Part shown: positions 1 through 7,798 of the stretch, one piece after another
How the letters are laid out: the number at the start of each line of letters is the position of its first letter
How positions within the stretch are numbered: position 1 is the stretch's first letter
DNA from: Heyndrickxia sporothermodurans
GTDB lineage: Bacteria; Bacillota; Bacilli; Bacillales; Bacillaceae_C
Length of the DNA: 17,665 bases
Direction: 5' to 3' (one strand)
Assembly: GCF_016785185.1 (NCBI RefSeq)
Contig: NZ_JAEKDY010000068.1
Program-made: the position numbers and the translations under genes
The notes under the pieces: generated by a model
What the model saw: the letters and a program-made list of their open reading frames with translations, nothing else
Told to the model about the DNA's origin: nothing
Databases searched by the model: none

Positions 1-51
1 GGTAACTTTATTTTATCAGAAGTGATCCTTATTTTTATTCAAAAAATAATC

Positions 52-96
52 AAAGCCGGTGAAATTTTACTCGTCGTAAAAATTCACCGGCTTTTT
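52..96. terminator. bidirectional terminator downstream of speA
   Basis: A 19-bp stem (52-70 with 76-94, one internal mismatch) closes on a 5-nt loop, TCGTC. On the minus strand it lies about 30 nt after the speA stop codon and is followed by a T-rich run (complement of 38-48). On the plus strand it ends in TTTTT at 92-96, so it could also stop a gene arriving from the left of the window. Confidence 0.85.
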
Positions 97-125
97 CATC
101 TCAGAGGTGGGTTTTGTCCCAGCCT

Positions 126-1595
126 CTATTTTATTGCTTTATGCTCCTTAATAACACGTAGTGACTTAAGATCGAAATCTTCAGGACCTTGTACTGGTAA
201 GCCAACTTCAATATTTTTGCGAACATATTTTAAATTTTCTTCAGTTATTATTTCTCCCGGTATAAAAATAGGGATTCCCGGTGGATAAACCATAATAAAT
301 TCAGCGATAATTCTTCCAGCAGATTCCTCGAAAGGGATGACTTCTGTGTCTGCATAAAATGCATCACGAGGTGTTAAAGCTAGAACGGGAATATCCGGTA
401 GCATGACTTGAATACTTACCGAGCTAGACAGATGTGAAAATTGATCAGAAAGCTCTTGAAGTGCTTTTACTAGCAGATTTGTTTCCACTTCTGTATCGCC
501 AGGTGTAATAAGGCAGAGAATATTGTATAAATCGGAAAGTTCTACTTCGATATTATATACTTCACGCAGCCATTTTTCAGCATCATATCCTGTTATTCCG
601 AGATCTTTGACAGAGATGATTAGTTTTGTTGGGTCATAATCAAATGTCGCTTTTGTTCCCAATATTTCTTTACCGACACAGTATAAATGATCAATCTCAT
701 TAATTTTAGCTCGAACGGATTGAGCTAGTTGAATCGTTTTATCTAGTAATTCCCTTCCATGTGTAGCAAGTCTTCTTCTTGCTACATCAAGTGATGCTAA
801 TAATAAGTATGAGGTGGATGTAGTCGTTAACATACTCAATATTGTTGACACACGATTTGAAGACACTAATCCATCTTTTACGTTTAATACAGAACTTTGC
901 GTCATCGATCCACCTAATTTATGAACACTTGTTGCTGCCATGTCCGCTCCCGCTTCCATTGCAGAAATCGGTAGTTCGTCATGGAAATGGATATGAACTC
1001 CGTGCGCTTCATCAACGAGAACCGGAACTTGATAGGAATGGGCGATTTCTACAATTTTCTTCAAATCAGCGGCAACCCCGAAATAGGTTGGATTAATAAC
1101 TAATACGCCCTTTGCATCAGGGTTTTGTTGCAAAGCTTTTGAAACAGATTCAGTCGTGATTCCGTGGGATATTCCTAAAATTGGATCAATTTCGGGGTGA
1201 ATAAAAATAGGAATAGCACCTGAGAAAACAATAGCAGACATAACAGATTTATGAACATTACGAGGAACGATAATTTTATCGTTAGGTCCGCAGACCGTCA
1301 TAATCATGGCCATAATAGCACCGCTCGTACCTTGAACGGAAAAGAATGTGTGGTCGGCTCCGAAGGCTTGTGCAGCTAATTCCTGTGCTTTTTGAATCAT
1401 TCCTTTTGGTTGATGGAGATCATCTAAAGGTGCAATATTAATTAAATCTATCGATAATGCATTATCCCCGATAAATTGACGAAATTCCGGATCGATTCCT
1501 GAGCCTTTTTTATGTCCGGGTATATGAAATTGAACTGGATTCTTTTTCGCGTGTTCCACTAATCCAGTAAATAACGGAGTATCAAATTGTGACAA
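126..1595 (-). CDS. speA: arginine decarboxylase (Orn/Lys/Arg decarboxylase family, PLP-dependent)
   Basis: The 489-aa cytoplasmic PLP enzyme of fold type I matches the short Bacillus SpeA/Cad type, which is about 490 aa and lacks the N-terminal wing domain of the enterobacterial enzymes. The PLP Schiff-base lysine is Lys226 in the SVHKLGG motif. The cofactor-stacking region DEAHG is at 195-199. The conserved HIPGHKKG is at 24-31, and PPGIPIFIPGE near the C terminus marks the family's C-terminal domain. It should convert arginine to agmatine and CO2, the first step of putrescine/spermidine synthesis; lysine or ornithine preference cannot be excluded from sequence alone. The start is a TTG at 1595 with GAGGTG at 1605-1610, nine bases upstream; no in-frame ATG fits better. 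The gene stands alone between a terminator and its own promoter. Confidence 0.93.
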   Translation of the reverse strand: MSQFDTPLFTGLVEHAKKNPVQFHIPGHKKGSGIDPEFRQFIGDNALSIDLINIAPLDDLHQPKGMIQKAQELAAQAFGADHTFFSVQGTSGAIMAMIMTVCGPNDKIIVPRNVHKSVMSAIVFSGAIPIFIHPEIDPILGISHGITTESVSKALQQNPDAKGVLVINPTYFGVAADLKKIVEIAHSYQVPVLVDEAHGVHIHFHDELPISAMEAGADMAATSVHKLGGSMTQSSVLNVKDGLVSSNRVSTILSMLTTTSTSYLLLASLDVARRRLATHGRELLDKTIQLAQSVRAKINEIDHLYCVGKEILGTKATFDYDPTKLIISVKDLGITGYDAEKWLREVYNIEVELSDLYNILCLITPGDTEVETNLLVKALQELSDQFSHLSSSVSIQVMLPDIPVLALTPRDAFYADTEVIPFEESAGRIIAEFIMVYPPGIPIFIPGEIITEENLKYVRKNIEVGLPVQGPEDFDLKSLRVIKEHKAIK

Positions 1596-1641
1596 TGAAC
1601 TTCACACCTCTTTTAATGTTACATCTTTTAAAACAAAAGAA

Positions 1642-1670
1642 ATTATAGCATTTAACCTTACCATTGAAAA
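1642..1670 (-). promoter_or_regulatory. sigma-A extended -10 promoter for speA
   Basis: Read on the minus strand, TTTTCA (1665-1670, 4 of 6 to TTGACA) is separated by 17 bases from a perfect TATAAT (1642-1647). The TG of an extended -10 (TGCTATAAT) comes just before it. The predicted transcript leader to the TTG start is about 40 nt. Confidence 0.65.
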
Positions 1671-1719
1671 TAGTTTCTTCATAACGAAAGGAAAATATAA
1701 GTAAATAGGAGAAGTATTA

Positions 1720-1746
1720 TATAATGCTGATGATATTAAGGAGTGA
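1720..1746 (+). promoter_or_regulatory. -10 hexamer and ribosome binding site of the nitronate monooxygenase gene
   Basis: A perfect TATAAT is present at 1720-1725, but I see no good -35 at 16-18 bases upstream, so the promoter call is weak. The ribosome binding site AAGGAGTGA at 1738-1746 is strong and fixes the ATG at 1753. Confidence 0.4.
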
Positions 1747-1752
1747 ATACAT

Positions 1753-2712
1753 ATGAATTGGAACACTAGAATTACCGACTTACTTAATATTAAATATCCA
1801 ATTATTCAAGGAGGATTAGCCTATTTAGCCTACTCAGAATTGGCAGCGGCTGTATCTAATGCAGGGGGGCTTGGCCAAATAACTGCAATGTCTTTAGAAA
1901 GCCCCGAGGCACTCCGTAAAGAAATTCAAAAGGTTAAACAATTAACTACCTTTCCGTTTGGAGTTAATTTTGCTATCGGACAACACGGAAGACCATATAC
2001 TGCCTATTTAGATGTAGCCCTCGATGAAAAAGTAGCGGTAGTATCTGTAACAGGAGGAAATCCCACGCCGTTTTTTCAGTACTTAGAAGGTTCAAATGTA
2101 AAAAAATTAGTACTTGTGGCAGCTAAACGCCAAGCTCAAAAAGCGGAAGAACTAGGTGCAGATGCAGTTATGGTAGTAGGTCAAGAAGGTGGTGGACACT
2201 TGGGGAAAGACGATATAGGTTCATTAGTATTGATTCCACAAGTTGTAGATGCTGTTTCAATCCCAGTCATCGCCTCAGGAGGAATCGGTGATGGAAGAGG
2301 ATTAATGGCTGCTTTATGCTTAGGTGCTGAAGGAATTGAAATGGGGACACGTTTTATTGCAACAAAGGAATGTGTGCACGCAAACGAACTTTATAAGCAA
2401 GCAATTATTAAAGGAAAAGAAACAGATACAACCGTCATAAAACGTAGTTTAGGTGCACCCGGCCGAGCAATTACGAATAAATGGACAGAGCAAATTTTAG
2501 ATATTGAAAAAAATAATGGAGGATACGAAAAACTTAAAAACTATATTAGTGGACAAGCAAATAAAAATTATATATATAATGGAGAAGTAGATAGTGGATT
2601 TGCGTGGGCGGGACAAGTAATGGGGTTAATTAATGATATTCCGAGTGTTAAGGAATTAATCACACGAATGATCAAAGATGCTAATGAAATTCGTAAAAAA
2701 TGGGGAAAGTAA
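1753..2712 (+). CDS. nitronate monooxygenase / FabK-like FMN enzyme
   Basis: This 319-aa TIM-barrel flavoprotein belongs to the 2-nitropropane dioxygenase family, which includes nitronate monooxygenases and FabK-type enoyl-ACP reductases. PIIQGGLA at 16-23 is the N-terminal FMN-binding signature. GQEGGGHLG at 143-151 places a conserved histidine at 149 where both subfamilies carry one. ASGGIGDGRG (174-183) and MGTRF (197-201) form the FMN phosphate pocket. It could oxidise alkyl nitronates such as propionate 3-nitronate, or reduce enoyl-ACP; the sequence does not separate these, and no fatty-acid genes are adjacent. It begins the short operon with yktA, 32 nt downstream. From memory, B. subtilis lacks this gene between speA and yktA, so it may be a lineage-specific addition, although its composition looks native. 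Confidence 0.85.
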   Translation: MNWNTRITDLLNIKYPIIQGGLAYLAYSELAAAVSNAGGLGQITAMSLESPEALRKEIQKVKQLTTFPFGVNFAIGQHGRPYTAYLDVALDEKVAVVSVTGGNPTPFFQYLEGSNVKKLVLVAAKRQAQKAEELGADAVMVVGQEGGGHLGKDDIGSLVLIPQVVDAVSIPVIASGGIGDGRGLMAALCLGAEGIEMGTRFIATKECVHANELYKQAIIKGKETDTTVIKRSLGAPGRAITNKWTEQILDIEKNNGGYEKLKNYISGQANKNYIYNGEVDSGFAWAGQVMGLINDIPSVKELITRMIKDANEIRKKWGK

Positions 2713-2744
2713 TCGTAAAGAACAACTAGAAAGACGGTGTAGAA

Positions 2745-3014
2745 ATGGAATATCAATATCCTTTCTCAATGGATTGGTCAACAACTGAGGTTATAGAAGT
2801 AATCCAATTTTTTGAGGCAATTGAGAAGGCCTATGAAAAGGGAATAAAACGTGAAGAATTAATGGAGAAATATCGACGATTTAAAGAAATCGTACCTGGA
2901 AAAGCGGATGAAAAAAAATATTGTAATGAATTCGAAAAAGAAAGTGGATATTCATCCTATCAAGTTGTAAAAAGATTAAAAGAATCTGAACCCGGTAACA
3001 TAATAAAAATGTAA
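2745..3014 (+). CDS. yktA: UPF0223 family protein YktA
   Basis: This 89-aa soluble protein of unknown function matches the UPF0223 (YktA) family. The visible hallmarks are the N-terminal YPFSMDWSTTEVIEVIQFF segment, a central amphipathic helix ending in YRRFKEIVPGKADEKK, and a C-terminal SGYSSYQVVKR segment. There is no signal peptide or membrane segment. It lies 32 nt after the nitronate monooxygenase stop, so it is probably cotranscribed, and it ends just before a strong terminator. The ribosome binding site is weak (a GGTG-like stretch about nine bases before the ATG), which may mean translation is modest or coupled. The identification comes from recalled family sequence and from the yktA-yktB-yktC order. 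Confidence 0.85.
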   Translation: MEYQYPFSMDWSTTEVIEVIQFFEAIEKAYEKGIKREELMEKYRRFKEIVPGKADEKKYCNEFEKESGYSSYQVVKRLKESEPGNIIKM

Positions 3015-3019
3015 AAATA

Positions 3020-3066
3020 AAAGATAAAATGGGGAAGGAGCATTGCTCGCTTCCCATTTTATCTTT
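3020..3066. terminator. bidirectional terminator between yktA and yktB
   Basis: Inverted repeat with a 14-bp outer stem (3020-3033 with 3053-3066), a single bulged G and C, and a further GAAG/GAGC inner stem around a three-base loop. It serves the convergent genes yktA and yktB, whose stop codons flank it within 20 nt. The A-rich and T-rich outer arms supply a U-tract on either strand. Confidence 0.85.
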
Positions 3067-3080
3067 CTAGAATTGATTTC

Positions 3081-3698
3081 CTATTTATATGCTAATTTAT
3101 ATAATGGGATAAGTGTTTCAAACGTATTTCTTACAACGTCCATAAATTCGGCGCCGTTCGTTAAAATCGGGTCATTGGCTGCAATTTGTCGTCCAATAAG
3201 GAATTCCGCTTTCTTGACGTCACGGAAACGTTCAAGTGCGTTTTTTAAGTCGATTTCCTTCAATGAAGTTGCATTCTTTTTCATATGGTCCTGAGAAACA
3301 ACGAAATCATTAGGAATGGATGACTTGATCGTTTTTAAGTTTTTCAAAAACGTCTTTGCCATTTCCGCTTTATTCGGTAATTCGTAAATAAACGCTAACC
3401 AAATGAAAACATGGTCATCAAACAATCCAACTTGGAAATGAGGGTGTTGTTTATATCCACGTTTGTTACCCGCTATTGCCAACCAAGTATCTTTCGGGGC
3501 ATTTACAGTGCGACGGGCATGTTTCGCTATATGTAAAAACATTTCTTCCCCTAAATTTACGGAAAGTTCGTCCGTTAATAATTGACCGATTTCACGGAAT
3601 TTCGGTCGAATTCGTTCTTCGATAGCTTCCATTCTCGCGTCAAGACCTTCTATATTAAATGTGTCAAAATCGTTCTTCGTGAAACCTTCGAATTGCAT
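3081..3698 (-). CDS. yktB: UPF0637 / DUF1054 family protein YktB
   Basis: A 205-aa soluble protein, close to the ~210 aa usual for the Bacillus YktB (UPF0637, DUF1054) family. The start FEGFTKNDFDTFNIEGLDAR and the central block with HARRTVNAPKDTWLAIAG and the aromatic-rich FQVGLFDDHVFIWLAFIYE are characteristic. Function is unknown; there is no signal peptide, membrane helix or recognised catalytic motif. AAGGAGA lies about ten bases before the ATG at 3698. The gene is transcribed alone, convergent with yktA and sharing its terminator. Confidence 0.88.
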   Translation of the reverse strand: MQFEGFTKNDFDTFNIEGLDARMEAIEERIRPKFREIGQLLTDELSVNLGEEMFLHIAKHARRTVNAPKDTWLAIAGNKRGYKQHPHFQVGLFDDHVFIWLAFIYELPNKAEMAKTFLKNLKTIKSSIPNDFVVSQDHMKKNATSLKEIDLKNALERFRDVKKAEFLIGRQIAANDPILTNGAEFMDVVRNTFETLIPLYKLAYK

Positions 3699-3841
3699 TG
3701 TTGATAATCTCCTTCATAACGTTTATTCATTTTTTAGATTGGGTAAAAGAAAGCAATGGAAGCCGTTTTAAGTCTGAATGTGAAAAACTTGGGAATTTCA
3801 TAAATGAGCCTCTATTAAACATCTTTCCTACATTTGACTTT

Positions 3842-3850
3842 ATTTTAGCA
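3842..3850 (-). promoter_or_regulatory. possible extended -10 promoter for yktB
   Basis: The minus strand reads TGCTAAAAT, an extended -10 with a 5-of-6 hexamer. The -35 region at the 17-base spacing (TTTAGG) is poor. If used, the yktB leader would be about 135 nt. Confidence 0.35.
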
Positions 3851-3901
3851 TAATCGACAAATTTCCTAAAATGAAATTACTTAGGCAATTACACATTTTA
3901 G

Positions 3902-3930
3902 TTGCACGATTAGTGAAGCATCATATGATG
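3902..3930 (+). promoter_or_regulatory. possible promoter for the small charged protein gene, with overlapping palindrome
   Basis: TTGCAC (3902-3907), a 16-base spacer and TATGAT (3924-3929, 5 of 6 to TATAAT) could form a sigma-A promoter. The -10 lies inside the perfect 12-base palindrome CATCATATGATG at 3919-3930, a conceivable operator. The -35 is weak. The rest of the 296-base gap between yktB and the next gene shows nothing else I can support. Confidence 0.35.
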
Positions 3931-3994
3931 TAGTAAGTAATATCTGAAAATTTAGTTATTTGGAAAATGCAAAAAGTGAAGGGATGTGAAGTTC

Positions 3995-4189
3995 ATGAAA
4001 CAAGTAATGAACACTTCGAAAAAGAAAAAATTTGATCAGCAACGAATAGCAGTACTTAGATTAGAAATGGACTATGAGCTAGCTGTCCTTTATGAGGCAA
4101 TTCAAAATAATGACCATAAGAAAAAGGATTTAACGAAAAAGAAACTTGAAAAAATACGAGAAGAATTATTAAGGATGAAAGCAATGTAG
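3995..4189 (+). CDS. small charged hypothetical protein (YkzI-like)
   Basis: A 64-aa protein, very rich in Lys and Glu, with no signal peptide or membrane segment. It is predicted to be almost wholly helical: a basic head (KKKKFDQQR) is followed by two helices, RIAVLRLEMDYELAVLYEAIQ and KKKLEKIREELLRMKAM, a likely helical hairpin or coiled coil. I choose the ATG at 3995 rather than the in-frame GTG at 3986. AAGGG at 3979-3983 is well placed only for the ATG and runs nearly into the GTG. Its position between yktB and yktC suggests the small B. subtilis gene ykzI, though I am recalling that by position more than by sequence. Function is unknown. A terminator follows directly. Confidence 0.7.
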   Translation: MKQVMNTSKKKKFDQQRIAVLRLEMDYELAVLYEAIQNNDHKKKDLTKKKLEKIREELLRMKAM

Positions 4190-4209
4190 GAGTATTTCCA
4201 AGTAGGTTT

Positions 4210-4249
4210 ACGAACTCCCTGTTCCTCATCACAGATGGGGTTCGTTTTT
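4210..4249 (+). terminator. intrinsic terminator after the small charged protein gene
   Basis: ACGAACTCC (4210-4218) pairs with GGGGTTCGT (4237-4245, one G-U). An inner CTGT/ACAG stem around an 8-nt loop continues the hairpin, and TTTTT (4245-4249) follows. Confidence 0.8.
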
Positions 4250-4349
4250 ATGGAGTTAAATATTAAGTTAATTTCTTGAATTACATAATTTTTTCCTTTA
4301 AGCTAATCATACAATAAGTTAAGTCGAAGATTTGATGGAGGACAGGGCG

Positions 4350-5147
4350 ATGACGAATTGGGAGCAAATTGATACATATGTAAGAATATGGCTAAAGGAA
4401 GCAAGAATTAATATCATTGATTCATTTAAAAAAACATTAGACATAGAAACGAAGTCGGATCGGAATGATTTAGTTACAAATATAGATAAGGAGACAGAAT
4501 CGTTTTTTGTCAATAATATTCAAGAACATTTCCCGGACCATCATATTATTGGTGAGGAAGGGCATGGACAGAAAATCGATCAAACAAATGGAGTGTTATG
4601 GATAATCGATCCAATCGATGGCACAGTTAACTTTGTCCACCAACAAAGAAATTTTGCCATCTCCATTGGAATTTATGAAAATGGAAAAGGAAAGCTAGGT
4701 TATATTTATGATGTAGTTCAAGATGAACTTTACTTTGTTGAAGCAGGTAAAGGAGCCTATTTTAATGAAGTTCCGATTCCTAAATTGACCGATACGAAAG
4801 TTGAAGATGCAATTATCGGGATTAATTCTTCTTGGATAATATCCAATCGACATATCCCAACCGCCAACTTACATCGTTTAGTCCATGATTCACGTGCAAC
4901 AAGATCGCTAGGTGCAGCTTCGCTTGAAATAGCCTATGTTGCAACAGGCAGATTAGATGCTTATATTGCCATGCGTTTAGCCCCATGGGATTTTGCTGCC
5001 GGAAAACTTTTGATAGAAGAGTTAGGAGGTAAACTATCTACGGTTAAAGGTGAACCATTACACATTTTAGAGAGCGGCACGGTATTTGTGAGTAACAGTG
5101 GACTCCATAAGGAAATACTGGATAATTATTTTTTGTCTATTGAATAA
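4350..5147 (+). CDS. suhB: inositol-1-monophosphatase family phosphatase (YktC/SuhB)
   Basis: A 265-aa Mg2+-dependent phosphatase of the IMPase/FBPase/CysQ superfamily. All metal-site motifs are visible: GEEG at 68-71 (Glu69/70), WIIDPIDGTVNF at 84-95 (Asp87, Asp90), and APWDFAAG at 211-218 (Asp214) with the family's second signature continuing through EELGG. It should hydrolyse myo-inositol-1-phosphate; related enzymes also take other sugar phosphates or 3'-phosphoadenosine phosphate, so physiological substrate is uncertain. I start at the ATG at 4350, eight bases after GGAGG (4337-4341). The upstream in-frame TTG (4332) and ATG (4335) precede or overlap that site and have no site of their own. 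A possible -10 TACAAT lies at 4310-4315, without a clear -35. The gene appears monocistronic. Confidence 0.92.
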   Translation: MTNWEQIDTYVRIWLKEARINIIDSFKKTLDIETKSDRNDLVTNIDKETESFFVNNIQEHFPDHHIIGEEGHGQKIDQTNGVLWIIDPIDGTVNFVHQQRNFAISIGIYENGKGKLGYIYDVVQDELYFVEAGKGAYFNEVPIPKLTDTKVEDAIIGINSSWIISNRHIPTANLHRLVHDSRATRSLGAASLEIAYVATGRLDAYIAMRLAPWDFAAGKLLIEELGGKLSTVKGEPLHILESGTVFVSNSGLHKEILDNYFLSIE

Positions 5148-5186
5148 ATATAGCTACCTCAAATGAGAGGTAGCTATATTTATTTT
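5146..5186. terminator. terminator between suhB and ylaF
   Basis: A perfect 15-bp stem (5146-5160 with 5167-5181) around the loop AAATGA starts within the suhB stop codon and is followed by ATTTTT on the plus strand. The AT-rich arms make it a plausible terminator for the convergent ylaF as well. Confidence 0.88.
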
Positions 5187-5194
5187 TACATCTT

Positions 5195-5380
5195 TTATAA
5201 TCGTCCTTCTTGACGCATTTTTGCTTTTGTTTTGAACCCATATCCCATCACGAGAATGAGAACAAGGATACAAATAATTATACCGAGGATACTTTTTTCC
5301 CCGATTGCTACTCCGATGCCAATCATTGAGGCAGCCGCAATTGTAGCGAACAGAATGAAAATCCATTTTATATCTTTCAT
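5195..5380 (-). CDS. ylaF: YlaF family small membrane protein (DUF5325)
   Basis: A 61-aa integral membrane protein with two hydrophobic helices, about residues 6-27 and 30-48, joined by a short GEKS turn. A basic tail (KTKAKMRQEGR) should stay in the cytoplasm. The conserved central GIGVAIGE and the tail pattern match the Bacillus YlaF family, of unknown function. AGGGGGCAA provides the ribosome binding site for the ATG at 5380. It sits just upstream of and divergent from typA, as ylaF does in B. subtilis. A frame offset on the same strand (5154-5366) is open but encodes no plausible protein. Confidence 0.82.
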   Translation of the reverse strand: MKDIKWIFILFATIAAASMIGIGVAIGEKSILGIIICILVLILVMGYGFKTKAKMRQEGRL

Positions 5381-5416
5381 ATCAATTGCCCCCTACTTGT
5401 TTCCTTTATCAAGGCT

Positions 5417-5422
5417 AGTATA
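5417..5422 (-). promoter_or_regulatory. possible -10 element for ylaF
   Basis: The minus strand reads TATACT (5 of 6) about 37 bases upstream of the ylaF ATG. No convincing -35 is present at 16-18 bases. Confidence 0.3.
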
Positions 5423-5481
5423 AATATCATTTTACTCGAAAAACTCCACTTTGCATAGTGAAGATGGAAATAATGCATTAG

Positions 5482-5510
5482 TGGTGATTTATAAATAACT
5501 ATGATATAAT
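5482..5510 (+). promoter_or_regulatory. extended -10 promoter for typA
   Basis: TGATATAAT at 5502-5510 is a perfect extended -10. The -35 at 17-base spacing (TGGTGA, 5482-5487) matches only 3 of 6 positions, which is usual for extended -10 promoters. The leader is about 50 nt. Confidence 0.6.
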
Positions 5511-5565
5511 ACGTAAGTTATAGTTATACTAACATTGACGGTCATAAAGGCAGGAGGAACCACTT

Positions 5566-7401
5566 TTGAAAATAAGAGAAGATTTACGTAATATAGCGAT
5601 TATAGCACACGTTGACCATGGGAAAACAACGCTTGTCGATCAGCTATTAAAGCAATCCGGAACATTTCGTTCAAATGAACAAGTAGCTGAACGAGCAATG
5701 GATTCTAATGATATTGAACGTGAGAGAGGCATTACAATCTTAGCGAAGAATACCGCTATTCAATATAAAGATATAAAAATTAATATTATGGATACACCAG
5801 GACACGCTGACTTTGGCGGTGAAGTAGAACGTATTATGAAAATGGTTGATGGGGTTCTACTTGTCGTTGATGCATATGAAGGATGTATGCCCCAAACACG
5901 CTTCGTCCTAAAAAAAGCATTAGAACAAAATTTAACTCCGATCGTAGTTGTAAATAAAATTGACCGTGATTTTGCTCGACCAGAGGAAGTTGTCGATGAA
6001 GTGATCGAATTATTTATCGAGCTGGATGCAAATGAAGATCAATTAGAATTTCCGGTTATCTATGCATCCGGTATTAACGGAACTGCTAGCAATGATCCAA
6101 CGAAACAAGATGACAATATGCAAGTATTATTTGATACAATTATTGACCATATTCCGGCACCTGCTGATACTAAAGAAGAGCCTTTACAATTCCAAGTTGC
6201 TTTACTGGACTATAATGATTATGTAGGTAGAATTGGAATTGGACGTGTCTTCCGTGGTACGATGCATGTAGGACAACAAGTTGCATTAATGAAATTAGAT
6301 GGAACGGTAAAACAATTCCGGGTATCTAAAATTTTCGGGTTCTTCGGATTGAAGCGTCAAGAAATTCAAGAAGCACATGCGGGTGACCTTATAGCAGTGT
6401 CTGGTATGGAAGATATTAATGTTGGAGAAACAGTTTGTCCAATTGACCATCAAGAACCTCTACAACCATTACGCATTGATGAGCCAACATTGCAAATGAC
6501 GTTTATTGTTAATAATAGCCCATTTGCAGGCCGTGAAGGTAAATATATCACATCAAGGAAGATTGAAGAACGTCTTCGCGCACAATTACAAACAGACGTA
6601 AGTTTAAGAGTTGAAAACACAGATTCTCCTGATGCTTGGATTGTTTCAGGCCGCGGTGAACTTCATCTTTCCATCTTAATTGAAAATATGCGTCGTGAAG
6701 GCTTTGAATTGCAAGTGTCAAAACCATCTGTTATTGTAAAGGAAATTGATGGTGTTAAATGTGAACCGATTGAAAGGGTACAAATTGATATTCCTGAGGA
6801 GTATACAGGAAGTATTATTGAATCACTTGGTTCTCGTAAAGGCGAAATGCTTGATATGGTTAATAACGGAAACGGTCAAGTGCGTTTAATCTTTAATGTG
6901 CCGGCCCGTGGACTAATCGGTTATTCTACTGATTTCATGACACTAACCCGTGGATACGGAATTATTAATCATACTTTCGATAGTTATCAACCGATGCAGC
7001 CGGGTCGAGTTGGCGGCCGCCACCAAGGTGTGCTTGTTTCCATGGAAACAGGGAAAGCGTCGACATATGGTATCATGCAAATAGAGGATAGAGGGACAAT
7101 ATTTGTTGAACCAGGTACAGAAATTTACGAAGGTATGATCGTTGGCGAAAATACTCGCGAAAATGATATTACCGTTAACATTACGAAAGTGAAACATGCA
7201 ACAAATGTCCGTTCATCGACGAAAGATCAAACATCAGTTATTAAAAAACCACGCATAATGTCATTAGAGGAAGCACTTGAATACTTAAACGATGATGAAT
7301 ATTGTGAGGTTACACCTGAATCGATTCGTTTGCGTAAAAAAATATTAAACAAAAATGAACGTGAAAAAGCTGCTAAAAAAATGAAATACGCAGAAATTTA
7401 A
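5566..7401 (+). CDS. typA: translational GTPase TypA/BipA
   Basis: A 611-aa ribosome-associated GTPase of the EF-G-like family, full length (B. subtilis TypA is about 612 aa). The G domain shows G1 AHVDHGKT at 14-21, switch I RGITI at 54-58, G3 DTPGH at 76-80 and G4 NKID at 130-133. Domain II, EF-G-like domains III and V, and the BipA-specific C-terminal domain follow, including RGLIGYSTDFMTLTRG and the GRVGGRHQGVLVSME region. It helps 50S subunit assembly and translation under cold or stress. The start is TTG at 5566, eight bases after a perfect AGGAGG (5552-5557). ylaH follows after 32 nt and is probably cotranscribed. Confidence 0.97.
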   Translation: MKIREDLRNIAIIAHVDHGKTTLVDQLLKQSGTFRSNEQVAERAMDSNDIERERGITILAKNTAIQYKDIKINIMDTPGHADFGGEVERIMKMVDGVLLVVDAYEGCMPQTRFVLKKALEQNLTPIVVVNKIDRDFARPEEVVDEVIELFIELDANEDQLEFPVIYASGINGTASNDPTKQDDNMQVLFDTIIDHIPAPADTKEEPLQFQVALLDYNDYVGRIGIGRVFRGTMHVGQQVALMKLDGTVKQFRVSKIFGFFGLKRQEIQEAHAGDLIAVSGMEDINVGETVCPIDHQEPLQPLRIDEPTLQMTFIVNNSPFAGREGKYITSRKIEERLRAQLQTDVSLRVENTDSPDAWIVSGRGELHLSILIENMRREGFELQVSKPSVIVKEIDGVKCEPIERVQIDIPEEYTGSIIESLGSRKGEMLDMVNNGNGQVRLIFNVPARGLIGYSTDFMTLTRGYGIINHTFDSYQPMQPGRVGGRHQGVLVSMETGKASTYGIMQIEDRGTIFVEPGTEIYEGMIVGENTRENDITVNITKVKHATNVRSSTKDQTSVIKKPRIMSLEEALEYLNDDEYCEVTPESIRLRKKILNKNEREKAAKKMKYAEI

Positions 7402-7433
7402 TTAAAAACTAATTTCTAGAAAGGGAGTCTATT

Positions 7434-7760
7434 GTGCCAGAGGTAAATGTGCAGGAACATCTTTCCTTTTTCGCAGGCTTGTATCGAGTTGATGAATTTC
7501 CAAAACTAGGAATGTGGATGCTTTATTTAACCATTGTAGCTTTATGTATTCTTGTTTATAAATTGGGCTTTGCTCAAAAACTTCCAATGCTAAAATCGAT
7601 TTTGATCTATTTGTTTTTAGCATTGGGATGTACGATTTTAACCTTTTTAGCAATATTTCTTCCGATTACAGAAGGACTCGTAGTTGCTGCCCTTATTTTA
7701 ATCATTTATAAAATACGCAGGTACAATTACAAAAAAGATCAAGCGCAAAATGATGCATAA
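7434..7760 (+). CDS. ylaH: YlaH-like integral membrane protein
   Basis: A 108-aa membrane protein with three hydrophobic helices at about 27-43, 54-75 and 80-93, and a strongly basic cytoplasmic tail (KIRRYNYKK). The N-terminal pattern, a soluble HLSFFAGLYRVDEFPKLG followed by the first helix, matches the YlaH family, of unknown function. It begins with GTG at 7434, six bases after AAGGGAG (7421-7427). It lies 32 nt downstream of typA, with a terminator only after ylaH, so the two are very likely one operon. The conserved pairing with typA is known for Bacillaceae, but I infer no functional link from it. Confidence 0.87.
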   Translation: MPEVNVQEHLSFFAGLYRVDEFPKLGMWMLYLTIVALCILVYKLGFAQKLPMLKSILIYLFLALGCTILTFLAIFLPITEGLVVAALILIIYKIRRYNYKKDQAQNDA

Positions 7761-7761
7761 A

Positions 7762-7798
7762 AAACAAATCCGCCGAAAATGGCGGATTTGTTTTTTTT
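7762..7798. terminator. bidirectional terminator between ylaH and ylaI
   Basis: A perfect 13-bp GC-cored stem (AAACAAATCCGCC, 7762-7774, with 7781-7793) encloses the loop GAAAAT and is followed by a run of T on the plus strand. On the minus strand it follows the ylaI stop and ends in a T run (complement of 7759-7764), so it serves both genes. Confidence 0.92.

Noticed and set aside
22..288. Plus-strand frame at the left edge
   Set aside because: It runs through the terminator hairpin and the 3' end of speA and has no ribosome binding site or domain.
842..1096. Plus-strand frame inside speA, and similar antisense frames inside typA, ftsW and pycA
   Set aside because: They lie fully antisense or out of frame to well-supported genes, with low-complexity or implausible protein sequence.
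3986..3994. GTG start for the small charged protein
   Set aside because: The GTG is only two bases after AAGGG; the ATG at 3995 has proper spacing.
4332..4349. Earlier in-frame starts of suhB (TTG 4332, ATG 4335)
   Set aside because: Both overlap or precede the GGAGG that fits the ATG at 4350 and have no binding site of their own.
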